This document shows, piece after piece, positions 45,937-57,947 of a DNA stretch of 64,000 bases (position 1 is its first letter; every line of letters begins with the position of its first letter). The translations under genes were made by a program, and so were the position numbers. Below the pieces are notes generated by a model. The model did not search any database. It had not been told where the DNA came from and worked only from the letters and a program-made list of their open reading frames with translations. This stretch comes from Juglans regia (Eukaryota; Streptophyta; Magnoliopsida; Fagales; Juglandaceae). The stretch spans positions 10,361,985 to 10,425,984 of the forward strand of contig NC_049902.1 of the NCBI RefSeq assembly GCF_001411555.2. The letters run 5' to 3'.

Positions 45937-47516
45937 CTAGCGGTTGGGCAATGTGCGAGGCACATTTGCCCAGTTGAAAAATAACTTATTTTGTAAAATA
46001 TAAATATGTTTTGGGTTAAAAAAAAATGTAATCATAAGTAAAATAAGTAGTATATAGAAAATTTTTTATGAACTCAATTTCTATACCTAACAAGTAAAAA
46101 GAGATGTGAAGAATTTTTGTGATAGTGATAGTACTTCATTGCATAAATCGAAGCAATCCAACCGAAGAAAAAAAAATGAGAAATGGTAAAATGAAGGGTT
46201 GGATTTAAATCTTAAAAATTTTAATGTACCAGCAGCAGCCTCATCCTTAAAAAAAAAACACCGTAGACATCATATCCTTAGATATGATTTGGATCGATGT
46301 ATTAATAGTAGTGACATAGTTTGTGAATAGTAATATATAAAATTATTTGGATTAAGATGTTTTATTTGATTTTAGAAAATGAAAGAAAAAAAAGTTAAAA
46401 TAAAAATATTATAAAAGTTAAAATATTATTGGAATATAATTTTTTAATGTAGTTTTTGTTTTAAAATTGAAAAAATTTATATTTAAGAAAAATGTAATGA
46501 TTAGATTAACAAATTAAAAAATATTTATATTTAAATAATATTTTAAAAAATATATAAAAGTTTATGAAAACCTAAGAATCTATTAATCTCTTCCTCGAAC
46601 TCAATAATTTTGTTTGGGAAGAGATAGATTGTCAATTCTCTCCTGACCCAATGATGTTGTAAATTTTTTATTTTTTTAAAAATGTTTATGATAATTAAAA
46701 AAATACATGAAAAAAGAAAAGAAAAATAAAAAAATGAAATACACATTCATGACGTATTTTCAAGTTACTTTTTTATTAGTTGTAGCAGTTCTCTTTAGTT
46801 AATTAAGAATATTATCATATTTAAATTATGTTAAAACTCTAATTATTTATATAGTTATACTTTTTTAAAAATATTTAACAAAATTTTATTATTTATTTAA
46901 TGATGAAATATTAGTATTTTATAAATGACTTGGTTATTTTGAAATTAGTGATACTTGTGTAAAATCTTGTATAACGTAAGATTTTCTAATTGATAAAAAA
47001 ATGCACGTTTTCCACATCTATCAAATTGAAGAAAAAAATAAAGTGTAATTTCAAATATTAAAATAGTCTAATGTATAAGAATAAAATTATTATTTATTTA
47101 TGTTCATCATTTATTATGAAATTTAAATTATATTAAAAATTCAAATTAATTAGATAGTTTTTTTCTCTATAAAATGTACAGTAAAATTTTATCATTTATT
47201 TAATGATAAAAAATTAGTATTTTATAAATTAAAGTTAATTTTTAGTGTATGATATAATAAACAGTAATAAGATATGCGAAAAAAACATGCGAAGAAAAAA
47301 AAAACAACTTCTTTATTGATCATTTAAAACTCAAAAATCAATATTTTTTTCACTTTTTTTTCTTCTTCTCTCATTCCCTACGCACGATTGCGGTATTACG
47401 TCACACATTGGCATTCCAAAAAAAAAAAAAAAAATGATTTAGATTTACTGTTCATTACTGTTCACGATGAACAGTAATAAACAGTAACATTATAGCAGCT
47501 TTTAAGTATAGGCAGA
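45937..47516 (-). mobile_element. Helitron-like element C (non-autonomous)
   Basis: On the minus strand it starts TCTGCCTATACTTAAAAGC (from 47516) and ends with a near-perfect hairpin, GGGCAAATGTGC and GCACATTGCCC (45971-45946), then AACCG and CTAG (45940-45937) followed by T. Both the core and the 3' section (with the MITE, about 46283-46540) match element A throughout, so A and C are closest relatives. The base before TC is not A here, suggesting later mutation. Confidence 0.68.
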
Positions 47517-47529
47517 GACATATAGAACT

Positions 47530-47535
47530 TGTCAT

Positions 47536-47577
<42 letters not shown>

Positions 47578-50450
47578 ATGTATATTGAACAGATAAGTTA
47601 TATGGCCTCTCTAAGTTAATTGTCATCATAAATTATAACGTAATGACCTAAATAGTCATCAAAGAACCCACTTATTGCAAATCATAATTAACTTGCATCA
47701 TAATGTCTGATTTTAAATTCGAATTTTAAAAGTATGTTAATTAAGAAGCAGTCCAACAGCTAGAACAGATGTAGACAACACTTACTGTTTTTAAAACTAC
47801 GCGCCAAGATTTTATTGTTCTTCATGCTCACCCACAATTCAAGCGATCTGATTGCCTGACATGCATGTTGCTCGGGACAAACATCATTGCTTGCCTGAGA
47901 CCATGCTATTTGCTAGGGACGACCTTCAATACTTGCTCGAGCTTCTCCATTAGTGGGCAGGTAAGTGTCTGGCTTGTTCATTCCTCAAAGCGACCTTCAT
48001 TGCTTATTCCTTAGGATTCCTGTATACACTTTATTTTATCAATTTGTGACTAACTTTTTCTCCATATATCTCAAATGAACATCAATACATAAGATGCTAT
48101 ATATAAGGAAATAAGTATATTACGTATATTATATTATTATTTGAAATACTCAAAATAGTCTATCTTTTATTTATTTAATAAATTCTAATAGTACCTTTGG
48201 CACCCTCATCCCTCAATAAGGTGCTTGACGAGGATCCAAACTACCAAGGGTGCCAGCTAGTCGGCAACACTCCAAATCTTTACTCAGGACTAGGTGTGCA
48301 ATCTTGAATAGAATACAAGTCAAGTAAAATATGTCTAATGCAATGGGAGTAAGTAAAGGGATTAGTCGGGGATTAATGCTAGATGTACCAGAGGTTTGTA
48401 CTAGTAAAATTAATTTCCATTAATAATATTCATATGTCATTGCCACTTCTTCTCAGATAATATTGTACACTGTTACCAAGTCTTCGCATAAATCAAAATA
48501 CCACGGACCATACATGGTTCGTTGCCTAACTACAATAAACATTTTAAACAAATACAATAAATCACTAAACAAAGGTAGGCCTCTATATCTATTCCTCGGG
48601 CTCGACTGGTCCTTCTTCTTTGGGAAACTCTGTTTGAACTACATCTGCATCAAGATCTATGGCTCCAAAAAATGAAACTACAAGTGGGACCACTACAGTG
48701 AGACTTCTAAGAAATCCAGTAGGTTAAAGCCCATTAAATGCTTAATGAGAGACAATGAAAATAAATATACAATGAATTATTTGATATAAATAAATCTGTG
48801 AACACATATATTTGTACATTGCAAGAAATCACCCATTAAGCAAAAATACATTTATTTATAGTCATGGCAAGAAACTCCCTCAAAATAAATCACAAGTATA
48901 TAAGCATGGTTAGGAATCACCCTCTGAGTAAATCTCATATATGCATAGTCATTATCAAGGCGAGGAACCACCCTCTTTCAAATCACATAAAATCCATCAT
49001 ATTTTATCATATAAGTACCAACATGGAATTACTCCACCATTCGATGCAGAGAATCACTCTACCCAACCAACGTGCAAGATAATTCACCAAATCCAAAATA
49101 TCTAACACGAGGAATCACTCAACCTAGTCAACACACACAAGGACATCATGCATGATCAACCTGGAGAGTCTATCTACCCGTGTTATTAATTGAGGCTAAT
49201 ACTAAAAGGTTTCACTCTAATCATCACAGGGAATCTCATTGCCCATATGAAACTTGTGGTAACGTGTTGTCGAAATAAAGTGGAGACTTCTCAACCCGTC
49301 CATGATGATAGACACATGGTAAGAGTCAATACTCAGAAACCACATCATCATCAATTCACATCATTTAAACTCATAATCTCAAATCACAACGTAAAGGTAA
49401 CCGATAAATATATTGAAGAAAAATATATTTATGTTATGAGAGAAAGAGGTGAGATACAAAATAAAAAAGTCTACACTTACAACATACTCACTATCATTTA
49501 TCCCACATTCCCAATATGGTCGTAAGACCTAATCTACCTGAACAGTATTACAAATATTACAGTCTCATTGGTGTCGATCTTTCCGTCGCAAGCTTTGAAG
49601 TCCCTTGCTTTCTTGAAAAACCTTACCAGAGAAAAAAGTAAACACATGGCAATCTCAAAAGTGATATTTTGACTTTTGTCCGATGCTTTCTTTTACTATG
49701 GCACACTTAGTCATTTTTCTGACGTCCGTCTAACTCTAGATATGCTTGAATAGTAGGAGATCTTTGATCTCTACGGTCCATTTTCCCTCTAGCAGAGACC
49801 GCTTGATCGATGGAACAAGGCACACACGTTCCTGCGGTTGCCTTGTCTCCAATCCTGTAGTCCTTCTTCTAATAAGGGTCTCCTATGTGGCATTGGACTA
49901 TACCTCTGAGACCAGACGATGTAGCATGTAGGTTCATAATTTTTTTTTCATAGGCTCACTCCAGATGTGACATTTCTTACAGAGTGTGGGCCCTTGTGTA
50001 TGACACATGTCGCCCTTTGAGCAACTCCAAGTTGCCTTGGGAGCTCATTCCTTTGTGTCGAGGTTATCCTTGCTTGTTGCTCACCTTTGTAAGAGCCATT
50101 ATTTTCCATAACTATCAGCCTTTTCAGCTCTTCATTCTTGTCCTCATAAAAAGTCCTTTATCGCCCCATGCTTGACTTGTCTCTACCAAACTTTCTACAA
50201 CGTGCTACTCGCCTTACTCTCAGTCTAGTCGCACGTTGCCAGCCCAATTACCTCTTCTTTGCCAGCCTTGTGTCCTCAAGAGTGGATCTCTTCCCTTGCT
50301 TCGACGCAATCATTACAGTACCAACCTTAAGATGGAAGGGTAATATATCTAGAAAATATGCATCAACGACTTCAAAATATCATAAAAAAATATAATTCTA
50401 ACCATAATTTAGAATTTAGAATTCAATATTTCTAAAAATAATACCATGGT
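47530..50450. other. No gene; probably a decayed LTR (48180-50340)
   Basis: The 47590-48180 part is unique AT-rich DNA. From 48180 the base composition changes, with phrases such as gaggatccaaactacc, gtgggaccactacagtgaga and repeated gaatcac(t/c)c stretches (48860-49120). These are reminiscent of long gypsy LTRs read backwards. No ends or target duplication can be fixed. Frames here (60-111 residues) match nothing I know. Confidence 0.4.
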
Positions 50451-50805
50451 AATAATTATATCTAGTATTACTCTTAAAAAAATTATAAAATATGCGTATT
50501 AATAAAAATCTTCGTCATTTAATATGGCATACCCAACTTTGTTTTTAAATAAATGGCATACCAACTTTAGAATTTCTTATATGATCCAACCCCTTTCCAT
50601 AGTTATATTATAAGTACTTAACTATATAGCAATTTTATTGATCTATCTTCTTAGAAAGTTGCCCATATACTGACATTTGAACCCATTTAATCTATATAAT
50701 AAAAAATTGGAAATGTGGATGTGCGTGTGAGAGAGATATTTATGCATGTGACACTATTTGGATTTTAAATTTAATATTAAATATATTTTTGTCCTAATTA
50801 TGTTT
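50450..50805. other. Duplicated upstream flank block (paralogous to 8755-9300)
   Basis: It shares atatactgacatttgaaccc, gtgcgtgtgagagagatat and tgacactatttggatttta with 9155-9265. At about 50590 it shows the empty site for the MITE present at 8861-9079. This marks it as part of the MTP copy 2 upstream flank, pushed 8.7 kb from the gene by the intervening Helitrons and other repeats. Confidence 0.65.
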
Positions 50806-50992
50806 GTATCTTTGCATTCAAATGCCACAAGAAGGATTGTTTAGATTATCGACATTGAGATACACCATACACTTGTTCGAGTTTTTGACGAAATTGAGGA
50901 GACCTTGGAACCACAGAAACCCCCCCCCCCTCCATAAAAAACCAAGGGCTCAAATCTTATTTTTTTTTGCCAGAGAGGGAGGAGTACTCAGC

Positions 50993-51025
50993 TTCCTCCT
51001 CCTCCTCCTCCTCCTCCTCCTCCCT
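50993..51025. repeat. (CTC)n microsatellite
   Basis: About ten TCC/CTC units starting near 50993 in a pyrimidine-rich tract. No gene start can be tied to it. Confidence 0.8.
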
Positions 51026-51559
51026 CTCCTTCCCTCCTTCCACCATTTCCCCACCTTGTCTATCAAAGTTTCTTTTGCTTAGTTTTATTTTACTTTTTCA
51101 AAGCAAAAAAAAATAAATCTATAGCTTTCCGATAACTCGAGAGATACACACAGCACAAGCAGATTCACATTTTTTGTTCAGAGGAAAGTGGTGGTTTTGT
51201 AAAAATCAACGTGAGTGGTTCTCACACTCCGCCCACATCTGCACGTGGGCAGCTCTTCTCAACACGTGCTAGATCACCAGACTCGCCACCACTAAACCTT
51301 TCAAATCTGACCTTTGTGATTGAAATAGACAAGTGTGTTGCCTTCAAGGGCCGTCACAGATTTCGAAATCTACCAGAGTTGGTCCAAACTGTAATCTTTC
51401 TTTTTTCCAATCTATATTACTGTTTTTCTTTTTGTTTTCCTTATTATTAATTAAAATAAAAAAAGATTTCGTCTCTCGGACGTTTTTCTATATATGTTGT
51501 GTCTTTTACGACGATACTATTTTGCTGCTAAATGTATTGGATGATATTTAGCTATTTGC

Positions 51560-52171
51560 AATAATTATTTAACTATTTGTGGCAACACTAAATCACGACA
51601 AAAATATCACAATTAAAAAAAAAAAAAGAAGAGAAAAACCCTAATCCCTAAAGTTTAAATCTTTTTTCAATTCTTCTTCGCCCCCTCTAAACCCCCATCC
51701 CTTGAAGTCTCTCTCTTGCCTCAAATCTTCTGTTTGTTCTCTCTCTCCTTGCACTGCTGCAGTCCCTCGCTGTCACCGGTAGTAGCTTCGTCACACTGGT
51801 AAGTCTCCATCCATCTCTATCATCTCTCTCTTTCCTCTCTCTTCACTTGTGTCTCTCACTTTCTCGGTTTGCCAGCCCGTCTCTAGTCCCTCTCTCTTGT
51901 TGCACATCTGCATGACAAATACTTATTGGTAGCGATTTATGCCTCCACAAATACTTATTTGTGACAACAAAATTGCAGCAAATAAGTATTGCGACAACAA
52001 CAATAAGTGTTCATGATAGCTTTTTGCTACAGAACATCCTAGTATGAATCCAACAGTCAATGTATTTTGCATCCAAGTATGAATCGATGCTATGGATAGC
52101 TTTTAGTCGTAGTATTACCGTCCACCTAACAGCGATAATTACTGGAAGTTTAAGTCATTCTTCTTGTAATG
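51560..52171. mobile_element. CACTA-like terminus with captured leader-like sequence
   Basis: The right edge, ttcttcttgtaatg (52158-52171), is one base from the inverse of a canonical CACTACAAGAAGAA end. Inside it lie repeated short motifs (gtagcgatttatgcc, acaaatacttatttgtgaca, ttgcgacaacaac) like subterminal repeats. The inner part (51640-51840) is a CT-rich leader starting aaaccctaatcccta with a consensus donor, ctggtaagtc (51798). This suggests a captured 5' UTR/first exon. The other end of the element was not found. Confidence 0.4.
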
Positions 52172-52618
52172 AATTACTTGAAAGAAAATCAAGAGTTAAA
52201 CAGGATTTGAAAGATTAATGTGGCCATCTTGTAATACTTATATTTTAGCATCTTATTAGTAGTAAACATTTATTTGGTTGGTTATAAAAATATATCTATT
52301 TCTCATTTTAAAGGTTAAAATTTAAATACAAACTTTAAAAAATCATAATCTTAAATTTAAAAGTTGGATTCCACATTAGTTAAATTTTGAAACTTTTGAT
52401 CTCAGATTAATCATCACATTTCAACCATTTTTATAAGTCAATTGATAAAACTGATAATGATCACAGCTACCAAAGCGGCCACCAGCACCCTCTAAACCCC
52501 CATCCCCTGAATTTTATCATCACACTAAATTTTACTCATCACAGTTGTTTTTATTTTTTATTTTATTTAATTTTCTCTAAACAGATACGTATTGTAGAGA
52601 TGATGAGTAGAAGAACTC

Positions 52619-52623
<5 letters not shown>

Positions 52624-52656
<33 letters not shown>
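52624..52656. repeat. (AT)n microsatellite
   Basis: A run of about 15 TA units ending tatcg, in AT-rich DNA left of the solo LTR. Confidence 0.8.
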
Positions 52657-52733
52657 TATTGATAGGTACAAGCTCCAAATAGACAAGTTTCATATAAACT
52701 CTTTGTAAAAAAATAGAACACACTAAAAAAGAA

Positions 52734-54911
52734 TGTGGCGCCCCCGACCCCCACGTGTTATTTAAGTGGAGTTCGTGACACCGGGATGATGATCACACGG
52801 ATCACGCACCCCATCGACCAGTGCTCAGAGTGTGTACAACATGCAATAAGTGTACAAAAATATACGCAGCGGAGAAATAAAAAGTCTTTCTTTATTCAGT
52901 ACCAGAATTTGTTCAAAAACAGTAAAAATAACTTTACAAGAATTATACAGTCATCCGACAGATAAATTAAAGACATGAAGTATCAGAAGGAAAACAAATC
53001 CCAAAACGCTGAACAACAAATCAGCAACTTATACATCTGGCGGAGTCGGCCCTTCAGGTTCAAACTCGAGCTCTGCGTCAGACTCTACGGCACCATAAAA
53101 CGGAACCGTAGGGTAAAACACCACAATGAGATTATGACATCTCAACAAGTAATTAACCGAAATAACATCCAAGAGATATATAAAATCACGCGTCCCCATA
53201 CGGACATAATCCACATAAAACAACAGCACATGTTCTTTTTTCCAAAATACCCTTTTTAACCACTCATGCCAAAATCTCATTTTGGTCCAATCATAATCAT
53301 TATTTTATTAAGCATGCGCCACGGTCTCCCCTATGGACCGTTCACACGACCTGGCTCTCTTCGTCACATCACGGGTAACGTCCGTGCATGAGACTTCGTA
53401 ATGAGCGATGCCCAGTTCCGCGCTCAACGCGTACATGGCCAAGCATCCTCTAACCTCGCCAGCCAAAGGTCACGGAATCGGTACGAGAGCGTTACCGTCT
53501 CGTCCGTTCCCATTGTCGCCCTGCGACAACTCAGGGGATGTCACGTCAGTCTATTACGTTCCCGAGTGACCAGAGGAGCTCCACCGAGATAATGCCTCAT
53601 CTCGGCTTAGGGTCGTGAAACACACGCATCCATGCAACAGTATCAATATCCAACAGACTTCATGACATCACCGCACAATTTAATAAAACGATAAATATGA
53701 TTTTCAACAGTTTATTGGAATACGCATTTAAATAATTCAATTACAAATTCTCAACAACTCCAACGGCCCAAGGCCCATTTTTCCACAACATTATTTAAAG
53801 CCCAACATTTCAACAAATACAATATATTTCCAACAAACCAACAATTTTACAATTAAACAACAGTTTATAAAGCCAATAAATACAACAGTTTATTTATAAA
53901 CTTGAGAAATTACACACAATATTACTAGAGAAAATTACATACATGACAAAATGGACAATTGTACAAGCGGCAGCGCAACAATGGTACACGGCAACACACT
54001 CATGGTCTTGATTCACGGAAACAACCAACAAAATTCCTCAATTTAGAACAAACACCAAGCACGGCCAAAAGCAGCCTCAAGCTTTCGGATTCCCAACAAA
54101 ATCACAGAGAAATAATCAACCCAAAAATGATAGAGCTAAAGAGGAAGTTGTTCTCGGATCCCCCAACAATGGAGATGCCGAGGCCTATAAATAGACCAAA
54201 GTGGCGGTTTGCAAGGCACCCGTGTCGCATGGTGGAGGAAGGAAATAACGGCAGCATGCCGTGGAGAAAAAGAAGTCCTCTCGCGGACGCATGGCACGGC
54301 GGCACTCACGGAAGCCATGCCCATCGACACCGAGGAGCTTGCAGAAGGACAAGGGACCGTGCGATGCCACGGGTTGACAGCAAGCTCTCGGGGTGCATGC
54401 CGAACGACACGAGAGAGTGAGATGAAGGTGGAGGTGGCTCACGGCTGGGATCTACTTTCGGCAGCAGCTGCGTGGAATTCGGTGGAAGAAGCAGAAAAGA
54501 AGAAGAAGAAGCAGGAAGAAGAAGCAGCAGGGTGCGGTGCATGAAGGGAAATAAGATGGAGCCCTAGCTCCATCCAAAACGGCACCGTTTGGGTTAGTGG
54601 GGGGGCTGGGTTCTCACGGGCTGGGCCGGGCTACGGGCTGGGCTAGTCTTCGGCTAGGCTTCAGCAAACACACACGGCCCAATACAATAAAACAAAAATA
54701 ATAAGCCCAAAAACAAACACAAGCCCAAAAATAAAAACAATACAAATAATCAAAATAACACACTCTAAAATAAATTTAACAAAACAATAAAATAAAATAC
54801 CAAAATAAATAAAATAACAAACAACATAATTAATTAACACATTAAAATAACACCTCAATTAAAAATAATAAAAATAAGGATTAAAATACAAGCAAAACTA
54901 GAGATCTCACA
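52734..54911 (-). mobile_element. 2.2-kb solo LTR (probable Ty3/gypsy)
   Basis: The sequence runs tgtggcgccc (52734) to gatctcaca (54911) and is flanked by the direct repeat aagaa at 52729-52733 and 54912-54916. Read on the minus strand it starts TGTGAGATC and ends GGGGGCGCCACA, the style of many plant gypsy LTR ends, so minus orientation is inferred. No gag or pol, no second LTR and no primer site next to it point to a solo LTR. A cctataaatag motif lies at 54185. The 153-residue frame at 53959-54420 is not credible as a gene. Confidence 0.75.
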
Positions 54912-55010
54912 AAGAATATGTTTTGTTACACTTTTTCATGGTGGGATTCATTTTCTTACAAAATGACTACATAGAACTTGTCTATTTGAGACTTATAAAA
55001 ATCGTTACTC

Positions 55011-55012
<2 letters not shown>

Positions 55013-55045
<33 letters not shown>

Positions 55046-55052
55046 ATATATA
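55013..55052. repeat. (AT)n microsatellite
   Basis: TA units with one break lie 100 bases left of the gypsy element. The bases after it (actcgattctacacacctca, 55066-55085) resemble those after the TG run at 30408. Confidence 0.8.
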
Positions 55053-55154
55053 CCCTATATGGTGACTCGATTCTACACACCTCAAGGTGGCCAAGTGCAA
55101 TATAATTAACTACTACTTTAGAGGGTCCAATGCAATCAACCATACAATCACAAG

Positions 55155-55850
55155 TGTAAGGGAGTTTTTCCTCCTGTTGGTCCACAAGGCAAGCCCATGA
55201 GGGGCCACTAGGAAGTAAGTCAGAAAGTCCAGTCGGGGCCAATGACCCTCCTCTAAAAAGAGTCAATGAGCTTCTGCAAAGTACATGGCCCATGAGCGAA
55301 ACCCACCCATGAAACAACCCACGCGTGGGGAAAGCAAACGGTAGGGGCAGATGGAACTCGCTACCCTAACATCTCCCCAATGACACCCTACCCTCGTAAA
55401 CCTACACAGGCAAGTGGACAAAAAATATGGAGAACCCTTGATCTCCTGACAACAGGCATGGTGGGGCTTAATAGGGAACATCTGCAGGGTAAAAAGACTC
55501 AAGGAGCCACGCCGCATTAATGGCACCACTCTCCTGACTCTATACCGCATTAATGACGCCGCCCAGAAGCCACACCACATTAATGGATTCTAACCAATCG
55601 AATAGTAGACCAGACATGGTCCCTTCAAAGTCAAGGATGAGCTATCTCCACTAGAAACCTAGTTTAAAAGTCGATCCCCAAGTACAAAAAGCACTCTCTA
55701 ATTCTTCTAAATTTATGCACAAACTATTAAGGAGATATACTGACTTTAGCATCGGAGACTCCCCAACCATCACCAAGGCCCCCATTCTCTGTATTTGCTT
55801 AATGTGTGCAGGTGAACCCAGCTCAAAGGCACGCGAAACACGACTTAATA
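55155..55850 (+). repeat. 5' LTR of the gypsy/Tat-like element
   Basis: Begins tgtaagggag and ends acttaata (the 3' LTR ends gttaaca, so the CA end has mutated). The TATA region is changed to tttaaaa (55663-55669). It lacks about 20 bases near its end (accggagtttctagaacc) that the 3' LTR keeps. Confidence 0.8.
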
Positions 55851-56125
55851 GTGCCACTGTCTGTGAGATCTCTATAGACTTCACATGTCCTTCGTATGCC
55901 TGTGACAACTCGTTCTACAACAACTCGGGGACAAGGAGAAGGCTTGTAGCAATGGAATAACTGGTGGGAAAATTGACTACTGAGGTGGAGACCCTTTAGA
56001 AGGAAAATGAGACACTCAAAGCGGCCACTAACGAGCCAGAAAATGAGGCAAAACCAAGCAATAGCGAGCATGTGAGATCTAGAAACGCAGGAGAAGGAGG
56101 CGATGCATAGGAATAAAGAAAAAAC

Positions 56126-57567
56126 ATGCAGGATGAGCTGCCTACCCTCGAAGGAAAGTATGAAGAGATGATAAGGAAGATGGGCACATTGTCATCGGTA
56201 GACCAATTGCTTACCAGCACAGGCCTCCCATACAGTGAGGAGGTGATGGCCATGCCCCTACCGCCAAAGTTCCAAGTGCCCCTCATAGACATGTATGATG
56301 GGACTAAAGATCCCCTCAAACACCTGAAAACCTTTAAAGCCCACATGACTCTGCATGATTTCTTGGAAGAAGTGGCCTGTAGGGCTTTCCTACTGACTTT
56401 GAGGGGGTTGGCAAGAGTATGATTCAGATCTTTGGCACCGGGTCCATAGACAGCTTTGGGGAGATGGCTCGTCTATTCCTCACACAATTTATGGTGAGCT
56501 GGAGAAGGTGACGCCCCGCAGCATACCTACTCACCATCAAATAGGAGAAAACGGGAGCCAAAAGACATACCTATCCAGGCTTAACAAAGAGCGGATGACT
56601 ACGAACGACCAGGACGAGAAGATAACTCTGGCAGCCCTCTTGGGAGGAGTGTGGCTTTTGATCTTACTTGTCGGTGCTCACCATCCAGAAGACGACCACC
56701 AGCTAGCCCAAAAGGACAACTACAAGAGAGCCAGCTGTCATTATTGCACCTACCACTAGTCCCCCACCCACAACATCGAAGATTGTCTTTCCTTGAAAGA
56801 GGAAAGAGAGCAGGCTGGGCGGTCGAGGCCACAGTACCCTCTCACCCGAAGGCTGAATCAAGAATGGAGGAGGAGGTCGTGGGAAAGTGGTACAGGGAGG
56901 ATCAAAAGGCCAAGAAGGGAAGGGAGCCTAAGGCAAAGAGTAGCTGCGCAAGGACCCCAGCATGATTGCCCCCGTGCACTGCATTAAGGAGGATCGCCGC
57001 TAGGGGAGAGCAAAACAATCACAGGAGGCTTCGCCAGCAGAGGCCCAACCTCATCTAGGTGGAAAGCGCACGCGAGGCGGGTGAGATACCAAGAGGTGTA
57101 TTCGACTGAGTGCCACCCTGCCAAGTACAGAAGAAACGACCCGACCCTAATCATTTCCTTTGGGGAGGATGAGGAGGAGGGTCCTTTATCCACACCACGA
57201 TGCCCTGGTGGTCACTATGCTGGTCGCCAACTTCACCACTCGAAGGATCCTTATCTTCAACCAGATATCCTGTTCTGGGAAGTCTTTATGCGAATGGGAA
57301 TAGACACCTCCCGACTCCAACCAGCCCCCATGCCACTGAAGGGTTTCTCCGGGGAGATGGTCCAGCAAGTCGGAACCATCACACTGTCATGGTCAATTTC
57401 CTGGTGGTGAAGTCCCCTTCATCATACAACGGCATAATCGACCGACCCACCCTTAACAGCTTAAGGGCGATAACGTTGACCTACCACTTGAAGATGGAGT
57501 TCTCAGCCGCTCAAGGGGTGGAAGAAGTTCGAGGAGAACAGGTCCTAGCACGAGAGTGTTACGTGTA
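56126..57567 (+). pseudogene. Decayed gag and protease-like region of the gypsy element
   Basis: The 56126-56422 frame reads MPLPPKFQVPLIDMYDGTKD, then PLKHLKTFKAHM and CRAFLLTLRGLARV, the familiar N-terminal part of plant gypsy gag. A frameshift and stop follow. The next frames carry YLSRLNKERM and a basic region. At 57081-57567 overlapping frames hold RYQEVYSTECHPAKYRRNDP, then DILFWEVFMRMGIDTSRL, PLKGFSGEMVQQVG and NGIIDRPTLNSLRAI. This is the retropepsin-like segment that normally precedes reverse transcriptase. Coding is split over three frames, so no protein can be made. Confidence 0.8.
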
Positions 57568-57730
57568 AGAATTGAAGCCAAAGGGTGGCGGGGTGCACAT
57601 AGTCCACGCCCATGGGACACCAAGCATTCGTGGGAGCTTCATTGTGAATGAACCTTATGAATTATAATTTACATTTCCACATCGATGTGTAAATTCTATT
57701 AATGAGAATGTGGCTTTTTAGGAATAAAAC

Positions 57731-57947
57731 GTAATCTCTGTTAATGTAATCTCCATCAATGTAATCTCCATCAACGTAATCTCCACCAATGTAATCTCCA
57801 TCAACATAATCTCCACCAACATAATCTCCATCAGCGTAATCTCCGCTGACGTAATCTCCATCAACTTAATATCCACCAACGTAAGCTCCATCGACATGAT
57901 ATCCACCAACGCGATCTCCATCAGCGTATCTCCACCAACGTCAATGA
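57731..57947. repeat. 15-bp minisatellite, about 14 copies
   Basis: The consensus gtaatctccatcaac varies at the last bases (caac/caat/cagc) and alternates cat/cac at the seventh to ninth bases of the unit. It sits in the non-coding interior of the gypsy element. The 67-residue minus-strand frame over it is only the repeat read through. Confidence 0.85.

Noticed and set aside
49190..49525. 111-residue plus-strand frame as a possible gene
   Set aside because: No start context, no known motif, and it lies in what seems to be decayed repeat sequence.
51640..51660. aaaccctaatccctaaag as possible telomeric repeat
   Set aside because: It is one telo-box-like motif, not an array; common in plant leaders.
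53959..54544. Frames of 111-153 residues (plus) and 64-85 (minus)
   Set aside because: They lie inside the 2.2-kb solo LTR and have no family similarity.
57718..57921. 67-residue minus-strand frame with LxEITLxEI repeats
   Set aside because: It is a read-through of the 15-bp minisatellite.
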